From NCBI GenBank assembly GCA_051880495.1, contig JBJEOB010000160.1, positions 1 to 28,612 on the forward strand: a stretch of 28,612 nt of DNA, in the 5' to 3' direction. A program made the translations under genes and the position numbers. The DNA is from MGBC120314 sp051880495. GTDB taxonomy: Bacteria > Bacillota > Clostridia > Lachnospirales > Lachnospiraceae. Position 1 is the first letter of the stretch; every line of letters begins with the position of its first letter. Below are positions 22,456 through 28,612 of the stretch, piece by piece. The notes under the pieces were generated by a model. It searched no databases. It was not told the origin of the DNA and saw only the letters and a list, made by a program, of their open reading frames with translations.

Positions 22456-22464
22456 CTTAATGTA

Positions 22465-23376
22465 TTATTTTACACAGCCTATCAGTTCATTGATATCTGC
22501 AATGTTGTTTTTCTCAAGATAATTCTTAATGCCATCCACAACCTCAACTGTTGCTGCCGGATTGTGAAAATTCGCCGTGCCCACTGATACCATGGTTGCA
22601 CCTGCCATAATAAATTCCAATGCATCCTCTGCCGTCTGTATTCCGCCCATACCAATGATTGGAATCTTTACTGTATTAGCCACCTGATAAACCATGCGCA
22701 CCGCAACAGGCCTGATTGCAGGGCCTGAAAGTCCTCCGGTTTTATTTGCAACTGCAAATGTTCTTCTGTTGATGTCAATTTTCATTCCCGTAAGGGTATT
22801 TATAAGTGAAACAGCATCGGCTCCACCTGCCTCAACAGCCCTTGCCATCTCAGTAATATCTGTAACATTAGGACTTAATTTCATGATAACAGGCTGTTTT
22901 GCAGCCTTCTTTACTGCCTGAGTAATTTCAAATGCTGCCTCAGCCTTCTGACCAAACGCAATTCCGCCTTCTTTGACATTTGGGCATGAAATGTTAATTT
23001 CAAGCATATCTACCGGTTCATCTGCAAGGCGTTCTACCACTTCAACATAGTCTTCCTTGCTTTTCCCACAAACATTTACAATAATTCTGGTGTCATACTG
23101 CCTTAGGAACGGAATGTCTCTTTTAACAAACACGTCAATGCCCGGATTTTGAAGACCGATTGCATTTATCATTCCACCATAAGTTTCTGCGATTCTCGGC
23201 GTCGGATTACCCGGCCATGGGATATTGGCAACTCCCTTGGTTGTAACCGCACCAAGTCTGTTCAAATCAACCAAATCTGCATATTCCATGCCTGAACCAA
23301 ATGTTCCCGAAGCAACGGTAACCGGATTTTTAAATTCTACTCCTGCAAGGCTGACGCTCATATTAGGTGTACCCAT
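22465..23376 (-). CDS. pyrD: Dihydroorotate dehydrogenase, class 1B catalytic subunit
   Basis: A 303-aa FMN enzyme oxidising dihydroorotate to orotate. Class 1B is shown by the active-site Cys131 in INISCPNVKEGG (class 2 has Ser) and by the adjacent pyrK. Other motifs are ASGTFGSG, TTKGV, NAIGLQNPG, MKLSPNVTD and IIGMGGI with a phosphate site near VSVGTAN. Class 1B enzymes pass electrons through PyrK to NAD+. The ATG overlaps the pyrK stop by 1 nt (TAATG). It ends the pyrF-pyrK-pyrD transcript at a terminator. Confidence 0.97.
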   Translation of the reverse strand: MGTPNMSVSLAGVEFKNPVTVASGTFGSGMEYADLVDLNRLGAVTTKGVANIPWPGNPTPRIAETYGGMINAIGLQNPGIDVFVKRDIPFLRQYDTRIIVNVCGKSKEDYVEVVERLADEPVDMLEINISCPNVKEGGIAFGQKAEAAFEITQAVKKAAKQPVIMKLSPNVTDITEMARAVEAGGADAVSLINTLTGMKIDINRRTFAVANKTGGLSGPAIRPVAVRMVYQVANTVKIPIIGMGGIQTAEDALEFIMAGATMVSVGTANFHNPAATVEVVDGIKNYLEKNNIADINELIGCVK

Positions 23377-24131
23377 TAAAATTCGACCTCCTTTGCATTA
23401 AATACAGGACCATCCTTACAAATTCTTGCGTTATTCACATTAGAATGGTGGTCAACATCCTTGGTTTTACATACGCACGCAAGGCATGCTCCGATACCAC
23501 ACGCCATTTTCTCCTCAAGAGAAATGTATGCCTCAATTCCATTTTCTTCTGCAAATGTCTTAATTGCACGAAGCATTGGTTTAGGACCGCATGCATAAAT
23601 TATGTCAGCAGTAATATTATTGGCTTTTACTGCATCCATAACATTTCCCTTAGTTCCTGCACTTCCATCTTCTGTGGCAATATATACATCACCATACTTT
23701 GTAAATTCATCATTTAAGAAAAGCTCATCACGGTATCCTAAAACAATACTCTTCTCACACTTTAACTGTTTGGCAAGTTCAAGCATAGGCGGGATTCCGA
23801 TACCGCCTCCAAAAAGTATTGCCTTCTTGTTATCAAGCGTATACCCGTTGCCCAGAGGTCCTACAACATTAAGCCTGTCGCCTGAACTATACGTTGAGAA
23901 TTCATTTGTTCCCTTGCCTACTGTTCTATAAACCATACGCAGTCTGCTGCCATCTGTCTCGCAGATACTGATTGGTCTTGGCAGCAGCCTTGAGCCGTCG
24001 CCTGAATATATTGAAACAAACTGTCCCGGTCTGGCATTTAAAGCTATATCCTTGGTATCAATCCACAACGAATATACATCGCCTGCCAGTTTTTCCTGAC
24101 TTACAATTACTACGTTTTCACGAAATTCCAT
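23376..24131 (-). CDS. pyrK: Dihydroorotate dehydrogenase electron transfer subunit
   Basis: A 251-aa FAD and 2Fe-2S protein carrying electrons from PyrD to NAD+. The FAD-binding part has RPGQFVSIY and LPRPISIC; the NAD part has LFGGGIGIPPML and YACGPKPML. The cluster ligands follow at Cys211, Cys216, Cys219 and Cys238 (C-x4-C-x2-C-x18-C). Its stop overlaps the pyrD start, which fits obligate 1:1 subunit expression. It lies 20 nt after pyrF. Confidence 0.97.
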   Translation of the reverse strand: MEFRENVVIVSQEKLAGDVYSLWIDTKDIALNARPGQFVSIYSGDGSRLLPRPISICETDGSRLRMVYRTVGKGTNEFSTYSSGDRLNVVGPLGNGYTLDNKKAILFGGGIGIPPMLELAKQLKCEKSIVLGYRDELFLNDEFTKYGDVYIATEDGSAGTKGNVMDAVKANNITADIIYACGPKPMLRAIKTFAEENGIEAYISLEEKMACGIGACLACVCKTKDVDHHSNVNNARICKDGPVFNAKEVEF

Positions 24132-24151
24132 AGCACTAATCCTCTTTATAT

Positions 24152-25084
24152 TTATTTTCCGGTCTTTCTTAATGCGCCTGTAATATCCTCAATCATATCC
24201 ACTACAGCCTGTCTTGATGCATCCGCATAATTAGCCGCACCAAATGAAGCATATTTTTCCTGCTTGTAGGCTGCAATAATACCCCTTGAGCTGTTTACAA
24301 TTGCTCCAAGTCCATCCTCGTTGAAATAATGAACAAGGTCTTCCGCCTTTCCGCCCTGTGCACCATATCCCGGTACAAGAATGTAGGTCTTTGGCATGAG
24401 CTTTCTGAGTACCTTACCCATTTCAGGATATGTTGCGCCTACTACGGCACCTACATAACTGTATGAGTCACCCATGTGTGTTTCTCCCCACTTAGCAACC
24501 TGCTCACCGACTATTTCATATAATGGTCTGCCGTCTACAAGCCTGTCCTGAAACTCTCCGCTTGATGGATTTGATGTCTTAACCAGAACAAAAATACCTT
24601 TATTTTCTTCCCTGCATACATCAAGGAACGGATTCACTCCATCCGAGCCGAGATACGGATTGACTGTTACAAAGTCTTCATCAAATGTCTTAAATGTCTT
24701 AGATCCCACCTGAACCTTACCAAGATGACCGACAGCATATGCCTTTGAGGTTGAACCTATGTCACCTCTCTTTATATCACCAATTACAACCAGATCCTTC
24801 TCCTTGCAATAATCAACAGTCTTCTGAAATACCTTAAGACCTTCAACGCCAAACTGCTCATACATTGCAATCTGCGGTTTAACAGCCGGAATAAGGTCAT
24901 ATGTAGCATCAATTATACCCTTGTTATACTGCCATACAGCCTCACATGCTCCTTCTATTGTTTCACCATATTCCTTAAAAGCCTTTTCAACAATATGATC
25001 AGGAATGTAGCTCATCATAGGATCAAGTCCCATAACTACAGGTGCATTCAGCTTCTGAATCTTATTTACAAGTTTGTTAATCAT
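24152..25084 (-). CDS. pyrF: Orotidine 5'-phosphate decarboxylase (long form)
   Basis: A 310-aa cytosolic enzyme converting OMP to UMP, the last step of UMP synthesis. The signature DIKRGDIGSTS (103-113) holds the catalytic Lys and Asp. VMGLDPM, PAVKPQIAMYEQFG, TVNPYLGSDG, LVKTSNPSSGEFQ and the C-terminal PGYGAQGG with NSSRGI mark the roughly 300-aa branch rather than the roughly 230-aa branch. I chose the ATG at 25084 because GGAGG lies 5 nt upstream; the frame start at 25126 has none. It leads pyrF-pyrK-pyrD. Confidence 0.97.
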   Translation of the reverse strand: MINKLVNKIQKLNAPVVMGLDPMMSYIPDHIVEKAFKEYGETIEGACEAVWQYNKGIIDATYDLIPAVKPQIAMYEQFGVEGLKVFQKTVDYCKEKDLVVIGDIKRGDIGSTSKAYAVGHLGKVQVGSKTFKTFDEDFVTVNPYLGSDGVNPFLDVCREENKGIFVLVKTSNPSSGEFQDRLVDGRPLYEIVGEQVAKWGETHMGDSYSYVGAVVGATYPEMGKVLRKLMPKTYILVPGYGAQGGKAEDLVHYFNEDGLGAIVNSSRGIIAAYKQEKYASFGAANYADASRQAVVDMIEDITGALRKTGK

Positions 25085-25150
25085 AATATCCTCCGTCTCC
25101 CATACGGGATTATTAATTATTATCAAAATACTTTTATTTTGTCTCTCACT

Positions 25151-25178
25151 AATATACCATATAGCGGCATATTATCAT
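25151..25178 (-). promoter_or_regulatory. Weak candidate promoter for pyrF-pyrK-pyrD
   Basis: ATGATA (25178-25173), 16-nt spacer, TATATT (25156-25151). The leader of about 60 nt holds small dyads CAAAAT/ATTTTG and CCCGTATGGG before the GGAGG. Confidence 0.35.
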
Positions 25179-25187
25179 AGCAGTTTT

Positions 25188-27170
25188 TCAGACTTTGAAC
25201 TTTTCAATAATCTGATTCATCTTCTCAACCTGTTCAAATAATTCCTGGCTGAGTGCCACACATTCTTCAGATGTAGCAGATGTATTTGATGTAAATTCAG
25301 ACATTTCTTCAAAATTCTTACTTACAAGATTAATGATTTCCGTTTCATTTTCAATTGAATCAGCAATAGTTTTGATATATTTGTTAACATCTTCACTTTT
25401 ATTGACAACAACCTGCATGTTGGCAACAGTGGCTTTAGCCAGACGGCTTCCCTCTGATACTGCCTGTGTTGAAAGTTCTATAAGTTCTGTTGTATCAACT
25501 GCTGCCTCAGCCGTTTTACTTGCGAGCTCCCTTACGGAATCTGCGACTACCGCAAATCCCTTGCCTGCCTCACCGGCTCTTGCAGCCTCGATTGATGCAT
25601 TAAGAGCAAGAAGATTAGTCTGCTCCGCAATTTCGTTAATCGTTCCTATAATTGCAGAAATCTGAGCCGATGTCTGTGATATCTTCTCCATCGCAGCAAG
25701 CAGTTCTATAATCTGACTATTACCGCTTGCAAGCTGTCCCTGTGCATCCTTTGATATCTCTATCGATTCATCAGCCTGCGTTCTGTTAATCTTAAACTTA
25801 TCCGTAACCTGAACAACCGCACCATTTCCTTCATCCATAAGCCTTGTTACGGACATTACATCCTCTGCAAGATTATTAGCACCGGCTGCCACATCCTCTG
25901 CACTCTTATATACACTTTCTGCCGCACCGTTAATAAGCTGCATTGCATTTCTAAGTGAATCACCAATCTGATTAATAGAATATTTCAAAGGTGCAAAATC
26001 GCCGATATAATCCATTGTCACACGCACGGTAAAATCACCGTTTTCCATGGCCTGAAGCTTATTGCTGATATCCTCTATATAACTTTTGATTGCTTCGTTG
26101 GATTTTTCAATGGCAATACACAAATTACCAATCTCATCATCTGCGGTATATTCAGCCTTGTAATCAAGCACACCGTTTGACATATTGTCTGCAACAACAC
26201 TAAGTTCATTGAGCGGAGCAAACATAGGTTTAAGAACTTTTTTTATTGAAATACCGCATCCAACCATCGCCATTACCAATATGGCAACACATCCAATAAA
26301 GAATATCAATATTCCGCCATAATAATTCAGAGAAGTATCAACATAAATTACAGTAATTCCATAATCCTTTAAAAAAGTGGATGTGAAAACCCTGAATGAA
26401 TGGTCATAATCAAATCCAACCCTTTTAACTGTCGTATCATTTCCAAACAGCTTCTTTGGGAGCTTTGCATCTGTATACTGTGCAATATGTTCTTCACCGT
26501 TTTCATCTGCATACGGAACAAATTTTTCATCCTTATGAGTAAGAATTGCTCCGCTGTTATCAACCAGTACGGCATACTCTTTTTTGTTTGAAAATTCATT
26601 CTGTGCCATTTCCACAAGATCATCAATAAATATATCAGCAGCAAACACACCTACAAGACTGCCCTTTTCATAAAGAGGTTTAGAAATCGTAATAACAATT
26701 CTGCCTGTCTGTGCATCTACATATGCAGGTGAAATAACTGTAGTTCCACTGCTTACCGCTTCCTTATACCAGTCCCTTGTCGTAGGGTCATATTCTTCAG
26801 GAGACGGATCCCATCCACCTGCAAAATAACATTTTTTATTTTCAAGGCATACATAATAATCAAATACGGTCTCATTCTTTGCAAGACAGTCTGCCAGGTA
26901 TTCCCTTAAATTATATGACGGATTGCTGGTCATTTCATAGTATTCAACAGTATTTGCTATTGTTTCCGCTATTGTAATTTCTTCATCATACCATTTAGCG
27001 ATTTCCTCTGCCAGTTTTTCAGTCTTAGCCTTATGCAGCTGCGAAGTCTTACTCATAAGCATACCATCGGAAATACCCCCCAGCACAAAAATAACCACAA
27101 CAATTATAACTGCAATGGTCATGATTACATATCTCGTGATACGCTCATTTATATTTCTTGTTTTTTTCAT
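25188..27170 (-). CDS. Methyl-accepting chemotaxis protein with dCache-type sensor
   Basis: A 660-aa membrane chemoreceptor. TM1 covers about 14-33; the extracellular part (about 40-275) looks like a double Cache domain (TRDWYKEAVSSGTTVISPAYVDAQTGRIVITISKP, here split across strands; also VGVFAADI); TM2 is about 277-303. A HAMP segment and a long coiled coil follow, with the signalling tip EQTNLLALNASIEAARAGE intact for CheA/CheW contact. There is no C-terminal CheR-binding pentapeptide. dCache domains often bind amino acids or other small metabolites, but the ligand is not readable here. I chose the ATG at 27170 because GGAGG lies 8 nt upstream; the ATG at 27188 has no such site. An organism with chemotaxis is implied, though no flagellar gene is in the window. 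Confidence 0.94.
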   Translation of the reverse strand: MKKTRNINERITRYVIMTIAVIIVVVIFVLGGISDGMLMSKTSQLHKAKTEKLAEEIAKWYDEEITIAETIANTVEYYEMTSNPSYNLREYLADCLAKNETVFDYYVCLENKKCYFAGGWDPSPEEYDPTTRDWYKEAVSSGTTVISPAYVDAQTGRIVITISKPLYEKGSLVGVFAADIFIDDLVEMAQNEFSNKKEYAVLVDNSGAILTHKDEKFVPYADENGEEHIAQYTDAKLPKKLFGNDTTVKRVGFDYDHSFRVFTSTFLKDYGITVIYVDTSLNYYGGILIFFIGCVAILVMAMVGCGISIKKVLKPMFAPLNELSVVADNMSNGVLDYKAEYTADDEIGNLCIAIEKSNEAIKSYIEDISNKLQAMENGDFTVRVTMDYIGDFAPLKYSINQIGDSLRNAMQLINGAAESVYKSAEDVAAGANNLAEDVMSVTRLMDEGNGAVVQVTDKFKINRTQADESIEISKDAQGQLASGNSQIIELLAAMEKISQTSAQISAIIGTINEIAEQTNLLALNASIEAARAGEAGKGFAVVADSVRELASKTAEAAVDTTELIELSTQAVSEGSRLAKATVANMQVVVNKSEDVNKYIKTIADSIENETEIINLVSKNFEEMSEFTSNTSATSEECVALSQELFEQVEKMNQIIEKFKV

Positions 27171-27221
27171 ATGCAAATCCTCCACCAATCATTTGTTTTT
27201 CACGAACTAAATTTTGTAAAT

Positions 27222-27230
27222 ATTATAACA
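27222..27230 (-). promoter_or_regulatory. Extended -10 promoter of the chemoreceptor gene
   Basis: On the minus strand TGTTATAAT (27230-27222) is an extended -10 with perfect TATAAT and no good -35. It lies about 50 nt before the chemoreceptor start, just after the AICAR transformylase terminator. Confidence 0.55.
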
Positions 27231-27262
27231 TATTCCATTGTAATTTACATTATTTTTTTCTT

Positions 27263-27322
27263 AAAAAACAAAACAGAGCCCCACGCCACGGTTGACCTAA
27301 ATCAACCATTCTGTAAGGGCTC
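27263..27322 (-). terminator. Terminator after the AICAR transformylase gene
   Basis: Outer stem GAGCCC/GGGCTC (27317-27322 with 27276-27281) encloses an inner stem GGTTGA/TCAACC (27302-27307 with 27290-27295). It is followed on the minus strand by TGTTTTGTTTTTT, and lies 24 nt beyond the stop. Confidence 0.8.
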
Positions 27323-27345
27323 CTTTACTACCTGTTTATATGATA

Positions 27346-28524
27346 TTAGTGGTGGAATAAACGTATTCCCGTAAATGCCATTGCCATGCCATACTTGTCG
27401 GCACATTCGATAACAAGGTCATCACGAACAGAACCGCCCGGCTGAGCAATATATTTAACGCCACTCTTATATGCTCTCTCAATGTTATCTGAGAATGGGA
27501 AGAATGCATCTGAACCAAGTGTTACATCAGTGTTGCCGTCAAGCCAGGCTCTCTTTTCCTCACGTGTAAACACCTCCGGCTTAACCTTAAATCTCTTCTG
27601 CCATTCGCCATCACGAAGAACATCCTCATATTCATCTCCAATAAATACATCAATTGTATTATCACGGTCCGCACGTCCCAGTGTATCAACAAACTGAAGA
27701 TTTAATACCTGTGGTGCCTGGCGAAGATACCAGTTATCAGCCTTCTGTCCTGCAAGTCTTGTACAGTGTACTCTCGACTGCTGTCCTGCACCAATACCAA
27801 TTGCCTGTCCGCCCTTTACATAACATACAGAATTAGATTGTGTGTACTTTAATGTAATAAGCGCAATCTTCATATCAATTAATGCCTCTGCAGGAATGTC
27901 CTTATTCTTTGTTACTACATTTGAAAGAAGATCTCCATTAATATCAAGTTCATTTCTGCCCTGTTCAAATGTAATTCCATAAACCTGCTTTCTTTCAAGT
28001 TCTGCAGGCACATATGAAGGGTCTATCTGAATGATATTGTAGTTGCCGTTCTTCTTAGCTTTAAGTAATGCTAATGCTTCATCTGTGTAACCAGGAGCAA
28101 TAACACCATCTGACACTTCTCTCTTAATAAGTCTTGCAGTATCAGCATCACACACATCCGAAAGTGCAATAAAATCGCCAAATGATGACATTCTGTCAGC
28201 ACCTCTTGCTCTTGCATATGCACATGCAAGTGGTGATAATTCTCCAAGGTCGTCAACCCAGTAAATCTTAGCAAGCGTTTCCGTAAGAGGAAGACCGACT
28301 GCCGCACCTGCCGGAGAAACATGCTTAAATGATGTTGCTGCCGGAAGTCCTGTTGCTTCCTTTAACTCCTTAACTAACTGCCAGCCGTTAAATGCGTCAA
28401 GGAAATTGATGTAGCCCGGCTTGCCATTTAATACCGTAACAGGAAGATCACTCCCATCCTCCATAAAAATTCTTGATGGTTTCTGATTAGGATTACATCC
28501 ATACTTTAACTGAATCTCGTTCAT
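27346..28524 (-). CDS. purH: Stand-alone AICAR transformylase
   Basis: A 392-aa cytosolic enzyme moving a formyl group from 10-formyl-THF to AICAR, the penultimate purine step. The catalytic Lys67-His68 lie in SFKHVSPAGAA, and LKYTQSNSVCYVKGGQAIGIGAGQQSR-type substrate motifs, DAFFPFSDN and YIAQPGGSVRDD follow in family order. Bifunctional PurH is about 510-530 aa because it also has an N-terminal IMP cyclohydrolase domain; here the protein starts directly at the transformylase (MNEIQLKYGCNPNQKP), so ring closure needs a separate enzyme elsewhere. AAAAGGAG precedes the ATG. It is followed by its own terminator. Standard automatic naming is purH, although only half of that function is present. 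Confidence 0.92.
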   Translation of the reverse strand: MNEIQLKYGCNPNQKPSRIFMEDGSDLPVTVLNGKPGYINFLDAFNGWQLVKELKEATGLPAATSFKHVSPAGAAVGLPLTETLAKIYWVDDLGELSPLACAYARARGADRMSSFGDFIALSDVCDADTARLIKREVSDGVIAPGYTDEALALLKAKKNGNYNIIQIDPSYVPAELERKQVYGITFEQGRNELDINGDLLSNVVTKNKDIPAEALIDMKIALITLKYTQSNSVCYVKGGQAIGIGAGQQSRVHCTRLAGQKADNWYLRQAPQVLNLQFVDTLGRADRDNTIDVFIGDEYEDVLRDGEWQKRFKVKPEVFTREEKRAWLDGNTDVTLGSDAFFPFSDNIERAYKSGVKYIAQPGGSVRDDLVIECADKYGMAMAFTGIRLFHH

Positions 28525-28560
28525 AATAAAAAATCTCCTTTTATTAATGATTATTAATTA

Positions 28561-28577
28561 GGCGTTTGCGAAACGCC
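28561..28577. repeat. Short perfect palindrome in the AICAR transformylase leader
   Basis: GGCGTTT GCG AAACGCC is a 7-bp stem with a 3-nt loop, 37 nt upstream of the ATG. On the plus strand a weak GCCG/CGGC hairpin followed by TTTTTT (28583-28604) lies next to it. It may be an operator, leader hairpin or part of a terminator of a gene beyond the window. Confidence 0.4.
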
Positions 28578-28612
28578 ACGAGCCGCATAAACACGGCATT
28601 TTTTGTTGTTAA

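Noticed and set aside
1..28612. CRISPR arrays, tRNA or rRNA genes, prophage or integrase genes
   Set aside because: No regular spaced repeats, no cloverleaf or rRNA sequence and no integrase, transposase or phage structural motifs were found.

Overview
The window reads as ordinary chromosome of a low-to-mid GC anaerobic Firmicute, most likely a Lachnospiraceae (Roseburia/Butyrivibrio/Lachnospira type). This rests on strong GGAGG-type ribosome sites, sigma-A-like TTGACA/TATAAT promoters, a long chromosomal TetM-like GTPase, a domain-swapped GH3 glucosidase, a stand-alone AICAR transformylase and small membrane proteins typical of that family. I see no rRNA, tRNA, CRISPR array, intact insertion sequence or prophage gene.

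Layout. 1-1249 (-): TetM-like translational GTPase, cut by the left edge. 1392-2492 (+): tyrA, sharing a bidirectional terminator with an orphan amino-acid-type solute-binding lipoprotein (-). 3662-6543 (+): a compact three-gene unit of DtxR-type regulator, ABC-F ATPase and PHP phosphoesterase. 6620-10263 (-): purD followed after 5 nt by a membrane hybrid histidine kinase. 10264-10800: the only long gene-free stretch, holding a 144-nt palindromic element, a 13-bp terminator stem and a coding-like relic. 10801-11937 (-): an NTF2/SnoaL-like small protein and a hydroxysteroid-dehydrogenase-like SDR, divergent from a MocR-type PLP-binding regulator (12053-13441, +). 13488-15644 (-): purE-purM-purN from their own promoter. 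15711-19430 (-): pyrE, a 50-aa membrane protein, a VanZ-like protein, a DUF6142-like protein and an M29-type aminopeptidase in one tight run. 19610-22390 (-): GH3 beta-glucosidase. 22465-25084 (-): pyrF-pyrK-pyrD. 25188-27170 (-): dCache-type chemoreceptor. 27346-28524 (-): AICAR transformylase.

The core theme is de novo nucleotide synthesis. Purine steps (purD, purN, purM, purE, AICAR transformylase) and pyrimidine steps (pyrE, pyrF, pyrK, pyrD) lie mostly on the minus strand, mixed with sensors, membrane proteins and accessory enzymes. The MocR/SDR/NTF2 cassette splits purN from purD and looks like an accessory insertion.

The best leads are the SDR/NTF2/MocR cassette with face-to-face overlapping promoters, the palindromic element before purD, operator-like phased repeats at the purE and pyrE promoters, and a pair of dispersed hairpin repeats. 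No wholly new system is proven by the sequence alone.
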